From NCBI GenBank assembly GCA_018902385.1, contig JABSSW010000002.1, positions 930,001 to 994,000 on the forward strand: DNA of 64,000 bases, read 5' to 3'. The position numbers and the translations under genes are program-made. The notes beneath the pieces are model-generated. The model was given only the letters and a program-made list of their open reading frames with translations. It searched no databases and was not told where the DNA came from. Below, in pieces: positions 34,493-48,000 of the stretch (its first letter is position 1; each line of letters opens with the position of its first letter). This DNA is from Physcia stellaris. Its lineage: Eukaryota > Ascomycota > Lecanoromycetes > Caliciales > Physciaceae.

Positions 34493-37402
34493 ATGGACGT
34501 CCTCTCTAGCATCAGCCTCGTTGCCAGCATCGCCTCTCTTGTTGACTTTGGTGTCAGGTTGACCAAGAGTGCTGTGGAAATCTCTCGGTCTGCTGATGGC
34601 TCTCTGGAGACCAACCGCGAGCTCGAGGTTATCACAGCCAGAATCGATTCCCTCAGCGGAGTCCTGGGCGGTGACAACATAGGAGATCCAAGTAAAGGAC
34701 CCATCGGCGGAGCGAACTACGATGCAGACATCCGAGATCTTGCGCGACGGTCACAGGTCGTGTCGAAGGAACTACTCCTGCATCTTACGTCCCTCAAAGC
34801 TCGAAAGGATCGTCGATGGTATGATAATCCCACGCTCGTCATTCGTACATGGAGAGGGAGGGAACGTCTTAAAGCGTTGAAAGAGAATTTGGGTGGGCTT
34901 CAGCAAGCCCTTCGAGTATTCCTAGCAGTTGAGACAAGGTATACATATTCTCTCAGCGTATCATCATGATTGAAAGTCTTACTAAAGCTTTCTGTTAGGG
35001 ACAAGCAAAACCTACTCATCTCCATTGTGGAGAAGTCTGCCGGCGAAAACTCGAAGAGGCTGGACAAAATGAGAGTAGAGATCCTCAACGCAATCGATTG
35101 GGCTGGAGGGACCCGCCAGCCTCCCACCCTCTATCGAGACTTATCTGCTTTGCTTGAGAGCATATCGCAGGATGGTAAAGTGGCGGTGGAGAAGAGAGTA
35201 CTACGAACACTGGCTTTTGGACTGATGAGCGATAGAGAATCTCGGATAGCTGAGGCGCACAAGAAGACATTCGAGTGGGCTTTTGACAGTAGGAAGACAC
35301 CTTTGAGACCATGGCTCGAGTCCGGGTCTGCCGGTGACGTCTTCTGGATAACAGGGAAGCCGGGGTCCGGTAAATCTACCCTGATGAAATTTCTGTGCAG
35401 TCATGATCGAACGAAAGCTGCACTGCAAGCCTGGGCTGGCTCAGGCAACAGGCTTGTCATTGCAAGCCATTTCTTCTGGGCCCTAGGATCGACGAAACAA
35501 AAATCCCAGGAAGGACTTTTGCGGTCTTTATTGCACGACATACTTCGACAATGTCCGTCATGGATACCTCTGGTATGCTCCACTCAAGTACTGGAGCGCA
35601 TCGATAGGGGAGATCTTGCTCCGTGGTCGTTGCAAGAGTTGCGGCAGACTCTTCTGAATGTCTTCCAAGCACGCAGAGCATCCACTCACGTTGATGGGCA
35701 TGATCAAGCGTCGACATTCTTCTGTCTGTTTGTTGATGGTCTAGATGAGTATGCGGGACAGGAAGTAGATTTAAACAAGATCTTCGCTTCAGTCGCATGT
35801 TCAACGCATGTCAAGATATGCCTTGCGAGCAGGCCTTGGCCAGACTTCACGGAAGCCTATACAGGTGATGGTAGCCGGATGCTGAAAATACACGAATTGA
35901 CGCGTCAAGATATACAGAACTACATAACCTACGAGCTTTGCTACCACCCACAGGTAGATGCGTTCAAAAGTCATGATGGCGCTCGTTTTTCGATCCTTGT
36001 AGACGAAATTAGCCAAAAGGCCCAAGGTGTTTTTCTCTGGGTGTACCTTGTTGTTCGATCACTAGTTCGTGGGTTGCACAAACATGACAACATAGACAAC
36101 CTCAAACGGCGGCTAGCTATTCTCCCAGCTGATTTGGAAGGATACTACCAACATGTGCTGAACGGAATCGAAACGATCTACAGGAAAGAAACAGCACAAC
36201 TGTTGGATATGTTTCTGAGTGCGTCAGAGCCGTTACCGCTCATGTGCTTAGGACCCGCACTAGGAGTTGCAACCTATGAAACGATTGATGCGGACGAAGC
36301 ACGGTCTCTTTCCTGGGCCATAGATTCAAACAGCTCTCTCCAAAGACAACTACACGCTCGTTGCGGAGATTTGGTAGAAGTAACGCCTGATCCACGAGTG
36401 AGCGCAATTGCAGAACACCACCGTACTGACGTGGATTCCGTGGTCCATTGCCAATATCAGGTTGACTTTCTGCATCTTACCGTGAGAGATTTCGTTCGTA
36501 CATCGAAAGTCAAACACCAACTGATGGGCTGGATTGATGGATCCTTCGACCCTTATGTTCTGATCGCTGAGTGCTTCTTATACTTTTTGAAGGTACTGCC
36601 GGATTCTGTTTTCGAAGGCTATTCTACTATCGAAGGCTATTTGGATCCATATGCGGAGATCGAGGAGTACATTCTTTCTGGACTGAGTCAAATTGGGATT
36701 TATCTTCGCGAGATAGAAAGTGGATGTACGGTCACGTCGTCTCCCCTCATCGACGAGCTTCTTAGCCTATTGACTGCACGCAACCAAGGAATAATTCCCT
36801 GGTCAAACGGTCCACGGGACAGCGTTATGAAGTTGCCAAACGGTTTTCTTTCATGGGCGATCTTCGAAGGGCTCTTTGAATATGTTGAAAGTAAAATAAG
36901 GCACGATGAGACTTGCGTTGATGAGATCAATAGAGGAACACTGCTGTACCATGCCGCTATGGACAAGGGTCACTCTCTCCTCGGAAAGTCTAATCAGCCA
37001 GGAAATGCCTGTTTATATATTATGCGCACAGCACTTCTTCATGGAGCAAGTCCTAATGAGGCGGTCTTTACTCCATCTTGCGATCGACTCCGACCAACTT
37101 GGCCAGAATACCTGAGACAGCTACTTAAGCTTAGCTGTGACCACTTGAATTCTCAAAGAGATAATTTTGACGGGCAGAACAGGTTCTTCGGGTCCGAAAA
37201 TCTCCTCGATAGGACTTTAATGCTTCTGAAAAACGGTGCTGATCCGAACGAGGTCACAACGGGCGGTTTTAACTACGGATCATATCACATGAGTGCTTTT
37301 CAGGTTTTCGAGCGAATTTTCCGACCTGAACAGGTTGCTGTGCTAAAGCAATGTATCGACAAGCCTTATTATTGCTCTGAATGGTATTTCAAGGAGAACT
37401 GA
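34493..37402 (+). CDS. STAND/NLR-like receptor: helical N-domain, NACHT, ankyrin-like tail
   Basis: Two exons, 34,493-34,938 and 34,999-37,402, joined by a 60-bp intron (GTATAC..GTTAG); 949 aa. Residues 1-150 form the fungal STAND N-terminal helical domain (MDVLSSISLVASIASLVDFG, then charged helices), related to HeLo-like domains. The NACHT domain (NPHP3_N-like) follows: Walker A GKPGSGKST near residue 268, Walker B CLFVDGLDEY near 391, and the sensor-like ICLASRPWPDF near 423. A DUF7791-like helical middle follows. The C-terminus has weak ankyrin-like phrases (LLHGASPNEA, LLKNGADPNE). By family analogy this is a non-self or damage receptor whose N-domain may execute cell death. Unlike the receptor at 10.6 kb, its frame is intact. 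The start ATG has A at -3. Confidence 0.88.
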
Positions 37403-38257
37403 CTGATTCATGTGGCATGTAGTATATTTGGTAGGTGAATCAAGGTAATTAGAAGGTGCCCACTGTATTAATGTGCCTGCCAAGCACGCTAATCAGCGTT
37501 GGGAAACTTCTCGCGACTCCTTGGCATTCTCCGAGGAGTCGGAAATGCTGGGACCCTCTCAAGTTTGTATGGTAGTACTTAACCCGAGAGGATTTATCAA
37601 CAGTCACATTTCAAGTGAAAATCAGTCGTTGTTATGATTGAAGCCTGAAATACTGCAGTCTAGTCATTTTCGGTGTTGCACAGACTACCTTTATCTCAAG
37701 ATCAATATTGTAAGCCGCAGCTAGTATGTCAAGCGTCAATCCACATATTAGACCCCAGATGCCACTACTCTACATATATCTCCGGTGTATAAGGGCACCA
37801 ACAGGAGATCCAAACATTGTGGCGAAGCGCTGGTTCGCGGGATCTATGGCTCATAGAATACACTTTTTCGTAGTCTGAGATTGTCAAAGCAATTGCTGTC
37901 AGGTCTTGTCGGCCTGGGTAATGAGACTGAAGTCGCACTCGAGGGGTCGCATGCTCACCGTTCGAGGCGTTGGGACACTTGTTCTATGACGCGATCAGGT
38001 TAAGAGCCAAAGACCTTCCTCTGTCATAGGCACAGACAAATTCTGTAGAATGTCTCTAATCACTTATGTATTCATTTCCTCAGCTGGTATCTTGAAAAAA
38101 GTCGAACACCGCCATCTTTCCGGATTCAGGAACGTGACAGAAAAAATGTGAAAAGAACGACGTATCCCAAAGACGTTCCCTCTTCGTTTAGTCCGTTTCA
38201 TATGATGAATGGTTTCACCTCAAAGCTTAATAATAGCCAAGGTATTGGATACGCTCC
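37403..38257. other. Intergenic stretch, no supported gene
   Basis: Between the receptor end and the converging minus-strand gene. Nothing recognisable is present. Confidence 0.45.
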
Positions 38258-39240
38258 TCATCCAATAGCACTAAGAGTAAGGCTATGGCCATCAAACTTG
38301 CTCGTCAAAGCAGCCTGGGCAACTTCCACATCATCTATGCTGATGTTCATAGACAGCGGTGAGTACCTAGCGTGGGCAGTGAAAAAGTCTGAAGTCTTCG
38401 CTAAAACGAGGTTAAGATCCTCATATGTAAAATAGGGCGGTGCTGTCCTTGCCGCTAGCGAAGGTGTGATGATGAAAACACACGGCTCGCTGTTGAGAAA
38501 GCTGATCCATGTTCTCGTGATCCGGGCTTTGATGTCAGAAGGTGCAGCGGTCGTCAACGCACCGATGATCGTCAGATACACAGCACCCTGCTCAAAGTGC
38601 TTCGCACCAGCAAGGTATTCGTACTGGATCACAAGCGGACGATCATTCTGGAGTGCACCAACCGGCAGCGAGGCTACCGTCGCATTAGATTGATCTTGTG
38701 GTTTGCTGAGAATCCGCTCGTCGATACTAATCCCAGCAACTTCCTTGCCCTTCCATTTTAAGACGAAAAATGCTAATGAGAATCTCTGACTTTCCCGGAG
38801 ATAGAAGGCGATCAGGAACAGACCCCAAACGATATATCGATTCGGTACATCCACGTCACCGTGGGTGGCGATTCTGATGATTGGTTGTTGGAAGCGGGTG
38901 GTTCTGTAGAGTGCTGGCGGCATTCTCGACTCGAAGTCGGCCGAGGAAATTATGCAAAGAGCGGCGATGATGTTGTAATAGCCTGTTTCGGGCGAGAAGC
39001 TGATAGGCAGAGCGAGTCGGCGCTCTATCGTAAAGTCTTGGGGAATGGTTGTGCCCAGCGATTTGGTTGACACTGATGGGTTGGTGGCGGTAACGTTGCT
39101 GAGAAGTGCATGACCACCATTTATGATCTGCAACCAGAAGACAGAAATGGACATGGTATACATGATAAAGAGCATGATAAAGCCAACAGAATATGATATT
39201 GAGACGGTATACTTCGCTAACACAGCAAGTTCTCACAATC
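38258..39240 (-). CDS. Membrane protein of unknown family, 3' exon of a larger gene
   Basis: The exon is open for about 325 codons and ends at 38,258. It begins within a membrane helix (YSVGFIMLFIMYTMSISVFWL), so 5' exons must lie upstream. A coding-like segment at about 39,480-39,340 (LSGSNLTFNPVGIAEDHPLF, FWFTEWIRRVDIPP) is a likely earlier exon, but the junctions are unclear. A second hydrophobic segment (YIVWGLFLIAFYLRES) and further conserved-looking phrases (FFVLKWKGKEVAG, FEQGAVYLTIIGAL) follow. The acceptor is probably the TGTGAG just upstream of 39,240. I do not recognise the family; a protein of the endomembrane or plasma membrane is likely. Confidence 0.6.
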
Positions 39241-39959
39241 GCAGTTCAGAAGCTGCGTTCCGTGGGGTGAAAGTGCATCGGGTATTAGCAGATAAGATTC
39301 TCCATCCTGGTTCATCGATAGGTGATGTCCAGCCGTTTAAGCGCAGCGCAAAGAAGTTTGACAGATCGGAGGTATATCAACCCGGCGGATCCATTCAGTA
39401 AACCAGAAAAGTGGGTGGTCTTCGGCGATACCAACCGGATTGAAGGTCAGATTCGAACCAGAGAGTTTTGGTTGGAGTAGTCCTACGTTGGATGACACCG
39501 CAAAGTATTTGCGTCATTTTGCAGGCCAACGCCAAATGTACATGTCAATGCAAGTTGCCTGCCTCTCTTGCTTGCCTGACCGATAATTGTTGGTGTCACA
39601 ACGTGTCGCAAATCCTACATTCGAAGCAGCAAGTACAGTTATCCGGCTTCAAATTACGGAATAGCACTCTTGTTATGAGGCTGCGGCGATATAAGATCAA
39701 AGAAGCAATTTCCTCCGAACGAGTCTCCAAAACACGAAACCTTAATAAGGTATTGGATCTGAATCCTCTAGCCTTCGTCTCAATTTATTCGATTAGTCAG
39801 TTGGTGCTGCATTATGTCGATGCGCTCAGTACAGGAGCAGCAGATCGAGTAATCTTGTGAGATCTGGACAGCCTTGTCATGCCAAATGTCCTTCCACGGA
39901 CAATATAGCCATCCTAATTTGTAGAAGACACCACACCACCTGTCCCACTCCGTACATAC

Positions 39960-40701
39960 TCAAACTGCAGGATTCGGCAGCCTCTTCTCCAGAGACATCG
40001 GTCGAAATCTTTCGACAAGCGACGCGCTGCTTGCACCTCCACTTTCCCCAATTTCTGCTCGCCATGCCCTGTGCCGGTATTCTGATTGGAGAATGTGGGA
40101 GTGGCACAGACGGTGCTCGGCGATGCCGTAGATGACTGTCACGGCTGAGAGGGAACAGATTTCAACGAAGGCAAACGTCGAAGCGATGAAGTAACCGTAG
40201 TCACGACCATCGCTGATATTTAGATCAAGCACGGTGCTCGTACAACATATGTCCGAGTAGCCTCCGGAGGTACCTACTTGGCTTATTGCGAATGAGGGCG
40301 GCGTAGAAGGCGAAATTGATGGAGATTACGAAGCCGCATTTCAGGTGTGAGGTGACGCAGCAAATTAGAAGGAGAATCCAAGAGATCAAGAGGGCCTGCT
40401 CATGGTATTCTTTTATGGACTGTTGAAGACTGGGCTCAGCTGGACAGCTAGAACGCTCTTCGGAAACTCGAATGATCATAAGACGTTGGCCTGGACGTGC
40501 CCTATTATTGTATCGGCTGAGGACTGAGGACCCTTGATCGTTGTGCAATGTATTACCGAACACAAGCGCCTCGAGATGGCAGAACCCGCGCAGCAGAGCG
40601 CGTATCGGAACGGACATGACGCATTCCCCAGGCATTATAGCGACAGTCGAGCACAATCCGACTTGATGAGCCAGGTGCAGATACAGCTGTAACGTATCCA
40701 T
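39960..40701 (-). CDS. Small predicted membrane protein, two exons
   Basis: Exons 40,701-40,274 and 40,212-39,960 are joined by a 61-bp intron (GTACCT..ATCAG) that keeps phase; 226 aa. The coding core has two or three hydrophobic helices: ALLISWILLLICCVTSHL, ISINFAFYAALI, and after the junction YFIASTFAFVEICSLSAVTV. A charged C-terminal tail ends LEKRLPNPAV. The N-terminal 90 residues are less certain, because an alternative frame starting at 40,735 also looks coding (GSSSRIVLDCRYNAWG) and a GTAATA donor near 40,550 could join it in. The gene diverges from the secreted-protein gene next door with 48 bp between start codons. It may be a separate gene or the 5' part of the membrane-protein gene at 38,258; I could not bridge them. 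Confidence 0.55.
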
Positions 40702-40749
40702 CTGTAATAGAGGTCAGCACATCGGCCTTCATCATTATTGAAGATATCC

Positions 40750-41304
40750 ATGACCGCCTATCAAACCCTTCTACTCACGGTGTCCATCAACCTCTTACTC
40801 TTTGCCCACGTCCACGCTTATTCTTCTCTCCCATATCACCCTATCGAGCCCATACCATCCTCACTAGACCTTCCTCCGCCACCAGACCCTCTCGTTCTCC
40901 ACCTCACCTTTTCCTCTTTCCCCCCAACCATCATTGCCATCAAGTTCCACTCCTACGGGTCCCCCAATTATCCTATTCACGTCCGCCGCCTCCTGGAGCA
41001 TGCCAAGTTCGAAGCCGACGATAAAGTAGCTTTCTCCCCCATCGGAGACCACAATCCCCTACACTACCCTGGCGAAGGGCGTACCACGCTGGATTTCCAG
41101 CCTAAAGGTGGGTGTACCTGGGGACAGTGGCGGCTGGTGCTTATAGCGATGGAGGATTTTGGAGAATGGTATCAGAGTCGAGATTTTTTGTTTGAGGTGA
41201 GGAGTTTTGATAGGCAGGGTAAAGGAGAAGGGTTGGGGAGTGGGGTTTTGTGGACAGGTCTTGTGAGGGTGAAGGGCTTGAGTGGGATAGAGGAAGTGAG
41301 TTGA
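40750..41304 (+). CDS. Small secreted protein of unknown function
   Basis: Single exon, 184 aa. The start is the ATG at 40,750; the frame is open a few codons upstream but only from a TTG. The signal peptide is clear (TLLLTVSINLLLFAHVHA). The mature part is Pro-rich at first (DLPPPPDPL) and then forms a compact beta-rich domain with YPIHVRRLLEHAKF, GGCTWGQWRLVLIAMEDFGE and FLFEVRSFDRQG. It has a single Cys in the mature chain, so it is not a disulfide-rich effector. The family is not recognised. The neighbouring minus-strand gene starts 48 bp away, so a shared promoter is likely. Confidence 0.72.
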   Translation: MTAYQTLLLTVSINLLLFAHVHAYSSLPYHPIEPIPSSLDLPPPPDPLVLHLTFSSFPPTIIAIKFHSYGSPNYPIHVRRLLEHAKFEADDKVAFSPIGDHNPLHYPGEGRTTLDFQPKGGCTWGQWRLVLIAMEDFGEWYQSRDFLFEVRSFDRQGKGEGLGSGVLWTGLVRVKGLSGIEEVS

Positions 41305-41954
41305 GGGTGTTCCCAGGCAAAGCGCTTTTCAGATGGAGCCGATTCTCGGCATAGCTTCAACGCTGTACTGTAACCCTTCGCTGGGTTGAAGCGGTCACGA
41401 TCGCCACGTTAGTGCTGGAGGTGGCAGACGCGGATGAAAGCTAATTCAAGGCATACAGGCAAATGAATTTACGACCGCTTGGTTGGGATAAGTATAGGCG
41501 GCACGACGAGGCACAAGACTTGCTTGCTCGACGCATCTTGACTGAAGTTCAGAATGGTCGACGTGATGGAGGCGCAAGAATCCTTGGCATTCAAAAGGTT
41601 TTTGGTGTTTTTTCTCCCCACGTAAAAATTTAGCTCATTCAAAGCGGAATTTAAGCGTTAAGTCGTGTGGAAAATTAAAGTTTCCATGCCACGAAGTCTT
41701 AAGCTTTGTGCAAGTGTTGATGGGATAAAAAGATTCTACAGGTGTCAAGCATTGGCAATAATATTGAAATTACTGGAATTATGACTTGAATACGTATCCG
41801 TACGCTAGAAGCACCGGAGTTTTTTTCGCATCCCATGCTGTTTCTGGACGCAGTGAAGGGTCCTGTAGAATGTAACAGCAAGAATGATGACATTATGATA
41901 GAGACACGATTGGATGAAAAGATGATTAAATTTCTAACTACGACCGAAGATCAG
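41305..41954. other. Intergenic stretch up to the AT-rich island
   Basis: Normal composition continues to about 41,955, where the inverted repeat starts. No gene is seen. Confidence 0.5.
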
Positions 41955-42140
41955 ATTTGGCGTGTGCACAATGCACTGAAATCTTTTGACAAAAAAAAAT
42001 TTACTTTTTCGTATCTCGCATCAGATTTCGATGCATTTTTTGAAAAATTCAATCTTTTTGACTCACAGTTTTCACAGTTTCTTGATACTCAATTTGACGT
42101 ATTGAAATGAAAATTGTATATCTCGTTTAACAATTTCTTG
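41955..42140 (+). repeat. Left terminal inverted repeat of the AT-rich island
   Basis: The first 90 bases or so match the reverse complement of the right end closely, including the run CAATGCA.TGAAATCTTTTG and a poly-A stretch. Similarity weakens but continues to about 42,140 (TTTCGTTTAACA-like block). Confidence 0.8.
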
Positions 42141-43540
42141 ATGTTTGTTTTTTTTTGAATTTCGAAATCATGAGAAATTTATTGTCGTCAACGATTCGTT
42201 TCAAAATCGTTCGTTATCTATTGTGTCATTGACGTTCTAATGTTATTGTTGCGAAAATTCATTATGTTGTAAAAATTGTTTACATTATACAGAAAAACAT
42301 GTTCGTTTATAACAACATGTTTGACGAGTGATTTCGTTTTCGATTCAATGACGTTTTTCGCAAAATTCACGTGACGATCGAAAAATTCTTGATCAAATAT
42401 TTAGAAAAAAATCATGAACTATACAGAAAGAAATGATGTGATTTTTATGAAAAAAGTGAAATTTATTCGTTCATCGATTCACGATATTTAAAATATTGAA
42501 AAAAATTAAATGAAATGTCAAAAACGCTCGTCGCATCGAATTTCGTCAAAACGAAAAATTTCGTTTGCATTAATTCGTTGAGTTTTTCGATTGTATCGCG
42601 AAACAATTGATTTACATCGACGAGTTTTTGTTCAACGAATTTATTGATTGACGTTTTCGAACGTACGTTTCAATTGATCAATTTGATCGATATCATGCAA
42701 ATCGAAAAAAAAATTATTTTTAATATATTTTTTTTGCATACACGTTGAAAAATTAATTTTCAAATCGATTTCGAGAATATTTATTAATCATTTCACAAAT
42801 TATTTATTTTGCACGACAATTAAACAAAATTGATTCAACGTCGAAAAGTTTTACGATTGATTATTACATCAATTTCTATTTCTTTGCAATTTCTTTTTTG
42901 TTTTTCGAAACGTCATCATAATGAACAATGTCACGATACATACAAATTTTCGAATCAAAAAAATTATTGAACAACATGATTGTCAAATTCGTTATTTTTT
43001 TTTGTATTTTCTCGATTTCAATTCAATTGAATTGAGTTTTTGTAAAAAGCATTACATCAAAAATATATAACAAAAACAATAATATAATTAAATTAATAAT
43101 TGCAAAATTAATTGTTTTGCAAATTTCGCAATATATATTCGTTTTGTTTGTTCAATGATACGAATTTTTGAATTTTTACGCATGAGTATTTAATCGATAT
43201 GCGATATAAATGTCGAGTGACTAATATAATGAAATTGATCGTTTCGTGAATTGATGTTTCGAATTTGTTTAATTTGAATTCTTGACAGTCGAAATTCGAT
43301 TCGCATTTTCTGCAAACTTTGAATTTTAAATTTTTTACAATTTTTTTGTTTTTAAAATTTGAAATAGACAACATTTTCATGAGATATGATCAAATTATGA
43401 TCACGATTTTAAGAATTTTTTGAAATACGCAATAAAAAAAAATCAATGTAACAAATTTTTTAGAAAACATTTCAAACATACGATGTACAATCGTTTCATT
43501 TTCGAAATCGATATGCAAAAATTTAATGCACGATTAATCG

Positions 43541-43696
43541 TTGTTACAACGAAAATTGAATTGTTTGTGATTGAATAAATATTGTTTGATTTTCTATTTA
43601 ACAAAATGTGTGCGAGAAAATATTTACATGTTGATTTTGCGACGACGTTAATTTCATTGAAATTGTCACGTGACATTTTTGAAACAATCTTTAACA
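43541..43696 (+). repeat. Internal direct repeat, copy 1
   Basis: About 156 bp starting TTGTTACAACGAAAATTGAA, repeated in the same orientation at 45,192-45,348 with only a few differences. Both end near a GTGACATTT..GAAACAAT block. Confidence 0.85.
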
Positions 43697-45191
43697 ACAT
43701 GTTCACTTTTTAAAATAAAAGACGACGTTTTCGTCGTTTCATAAATATTTCAATTTTTGCAACAATGAAATCAATTCAATTGCGAAATAAACAAATGACG
43801 AAAGATTTTTGACAATGTCAACAAATAAAAAAAAAAAACGAAATTTGTCGAGAACAAAAATCGTATCGAAAAAGAAAAAAAAAATCGAAATGAAAAAATC
43901 GTTGAAATGATGTGCGAATCGATTGTTTGATCGAATCATACATTGATGTGAAAATTTCGAATATCGTCGATTTGACGAGTAGAAAATAAAAAATTATGCG
44001 TATTTGCATGAAATTTCGTTTCGAAATGTCAAAAATGCGCGAGAAAAATTGATGATTTTGATGTTGTTGCAAATTTATTGATTTAAATTTTTCAACAAAC
44101 ATGCGAAACAAATCATTTATCGTTAAATAGAATTTCGAAAATGTTTTGAAAATCGATTTGAAAAGAAATGTTGATCGCATAAAAACAAACTTCTGAAAAA
44201 AATATGAAAAAACGTGAACGAACAAACGATTGATGCAATTTTTAAACGTTTTGATACGAATTTTGATACAAAATTCGAAAAAAATGAAAATTTCGATGAG
44301 ATGATTCGCTTCGATGTAAAAAATGATGAAAATATCAAAATTGAAAAAATGAAATTGAGTGAGACGATTATCGATTGAAAAAATGAAAAAAATAAAATAA
44401 ATAGAATTTTCGATTGCGATGCAAACTTCGAATTAGCAAATAAAATTGTTATCGATTCAAAAAGTGTAAAAGAAAAAAAAAAACTCGAAATTGCAAATTT
44501 CGACTTCTTGACATAATGATCGCAAATATGTTGATGAAATTTCGTATTGTTAAAATATTTGACAAAAACAACGTTTGCATGCGAACGTTTTTGTTTTAAT
44601 TTTTTCGATGCGAATTTGTTTTTCGACTTTTTGACGTTTTTTTTCAAAACGAGTTTGTTCAATACGTTTTTGTTCGATTTGTTGTTGTATCAATTTCTTT
44701 CAAAAATTTTGTCAAGATTTCATGACATTTTCGACTATTCGAACATTCAAATTCTGAATTGATTGTTGTTCGATCAAACGAGTTTGTTCGATTTGTTGTT
44801 GTTTTGAATTTCGACGAATTTGTTCGATTTTTTGTTGAGTTTGCAAAAATCAAAAACATTGACGATAACATTGTTGAGTGAATTTCGCATGAATTTCGTA
44901 AAGACGTTGAAATTAAATATTTTCAATAAAACAATTATCGAAACAATGACAAAGAAAAAAAAATATTATTGAAATCATGATATGCGAAATGAATAAAAAA
45001 CTCGAATAGATAAATAAATAAATGAATAGATGAATAAATGTTTTTTGAAATTTTTTGAATAAATGTTGCAAAACAATTGAAATCGTTATCGTCGAACAGA
45101 TTGAATGTTTCACGAAAATTAAATATTGCACAACAAATAGACGTTACACAATAATTAAACGAAAAACGTCATTGTTTGATGATGTTATCAA

Positions 45192-45348
45192 TTGTTACAA
45201 CGAAAATTGAACTGTTTGTGATTGAATAAATATTGTTTAATTTTCTATTTAACAAAATGTGTGCGAAAAAATATTTACATGTTCGTTTTGCGACGACGCT
45301 AGTTTCATTGAGATTATCACGTGACATTTCTGAAACAATTTCTAACAA
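45192..45348 (+). repeat. Internal direct repeat, copy 2
   Basis: Second copy of the 43,541-43,696 block, about 1.65 kb away. The pair may be ends of a smaller element nested in the island or a duplicated internal segment. Confidence 0.85.
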
Positions 45349-48000
45349 TCGTTCAAAAATTCGATATAAATTTTGAATAAATAAATATTTTTATTTGTTA
45401 ATAAATGATTGCAAAATAGATGTATTATTTCAATTAATTATAAAACATTGTATCGAAACATTCACATTATTTTCAATCAATTTATTCATGTCGCAAATTA
45501 AACAACGCATTCGCAAAACGTTATTGCGATTTGAAACGTTTCAAATCGTCGTCGAAATCAAACGTCATATAGAACACAATCTATAAAAAAAAGTTCGTTT
45601 TTTCTTATCAAGAAGTTTTGTTCCGATCGGGACATCAGTTGTAGAAATTCAAAAACATCAATTTTCATCGCATTTTCATTCACAATCAATCATTATGCAC
45701 ACAAATTCATGAAATTATCAAATTGTAAAGTTAGTTCAGCGCATTTCAACGCATCAACAATCAATAAAAACGAATATATATCAAGAATGTTGTGAAATTC
45801 AGAAATATCGAAATTTTCGAATTCGTCAAACTTGTTCGCAAATCAGAATCTGATTTCGACTCATTTCAGAATTTTTTGTTAAATTCGATGTTTTCATCAA
45901 TATTTAATTCAGATTTTCAAAGAAAAAAACGATCATTGCTCATTGAGTTTAGCACGAACATCAAAACAATTTGAATTCATACAATTGTTGTGCAGTTTGC
46001 ACATCAATCATCAATCACATGAAATTTTGATCTGTTGACATTCAATTATAAAACAAAATAAGCGCATTTCAATGAATCAAAAATAACGAAAATCGATTCA
46101 TTAACGCGAAAGTTATAATCGATGTAAATTATATGTTTTGCTGAAAAGTTTGTCGAATGATCGAAATTTCGCAAAATCTCATTTGTTTATCTATTTATCT
46201 ATTTATTTATTTATTTATCAAATTGTTCATTTGCTCATTTGCATTTTCGTTATGAAAAATCTTTTCGATTTTGATTTGTGTATCAATGTTTTTTCACGAA
46301 AACAAATTTTTAAACGCGCGAAAAAACGAAAAATGCGTCACAAACAACAATCGAATTTTCGTTTTCGATTTATTTTTTACTTTTTCTTTTTTTTCTTTTT
46401 TTTCTTTTTCTTTTTCTATCGACGATTGAAATCATCTGCTCGAAAGATGAATGTTTCAATCAACAAACAATCTTTTATCGAACATAATGTCGAACAATAC
46501 ATCGACAATTTGTTCGATTTCGTCAAGTCGAATATATTCTACTCAACTCGACGTCTCATTTTCGATGTTTTCTCATTGAATGAAAAATTAAAAAATCGAT
46601 CGAAACGATTGATTGAACACGTTCAAATTGAGACTAGACTTGCAAAAGTTGCATGATTAATTTATACAATTCTTGATGTTTTCGAACTCATGAATTTCGA
46701 TCGAGTTCTCAAAACTCGATACAACATCATTAAGAAAAATTTACTCAAAGTCATCGTCAATTCAGAACGTTGCGATGAATTCTACAGACAAACATTTCTC
46801 GATGTCGACGACGAGAAGATTGAAACTGCAATTCGCTTTCAAATCGAATATCATCGAATGATTATTGAAGTCGAATCAATAAACAACAAAAAGATACAAA
46901 ATGATTCGAATTGAATATTTCTAGAACGTTTCAAGAAACGCAAAAAGTGAATCATGATCGACTTTTTCAAAAAATCATTCGTGTATGAGTCGAAATTATT
47001 GAAGACGTTTTCAGTCAATTCGATTGTTTTGAACAGAATACGTTCGTATTTAATCAATATCAACGTTTTTCGTTTTCGTTTTCAGCGAGAAGAGTTAAAT
47101 AATTTCAATTTATTAACGTTGTTAAAGATTTGCGAGAAGAAAAATCATATTGCAATTTTTAGAAATCAACATATGTACATAATATTCAGAATGATCGATA
47201 TCAAAACAAATACATTTTGATATTCTATTGCGCTATATTCAATCGAAAATCATGATATGTTTCGAAAAATGTGATCAAATGATTGCAATTTCTGCAATTC
47301 AGACTTCATGTTTCGCATTGAAATTTTCAACATGTTGATTTGCGACATTCTTTCTCGATTTGATTAGTTCAAAATTTATTTGACGTTCAATCATCGAATT
47401 TATTGCGTCGTACAGTTGTTTCGTATTTTGCATTTCAATCAACAATCATTTATGATTTTCATTTATTTAATCAAAATTGTAAATTAGAATGAGCGCATTT
47501 CAACGTCGCAAAGATAACAGAAATCGATTCATTATCGCAATAATTTTGAAATTTCGAAAATTACGTTTTTGTCAACTTTGTGCTCGTTCGAAATTCTGCA
47601 ATCTTATCAAATTTGACTCTAATTCTAACAATTTTCGACAAAGTTTTTTTTAAAAAAACTTTCGAATCTATTTGTCGTCAAATATATTCAAATCGATAAT
47701 TCGTTGATGATAAAATTTCGAAAAATCGAACATGATTTTCAAATGTCTTGTTTTGAAAAATTTGATTTTCATTATTTGCGACATCGTTTTGAACTTTTTT
47801 TTTCATTTTCGCGAAAAATATTTTGTATTTTTCAATTGAAAAAAATCGTTACGATGTTTGATTCGTTTTCGAAAACGTCAATGAAATTCGACGAGACATT
47901 GAAAACAAAATTTTGATATTGATTTGACGACGAATTCGACGAAATCGAATTCGAAAAAATTGATCGTTTCACAAAATCGAAAAAATGTGAAAAAAACGTT

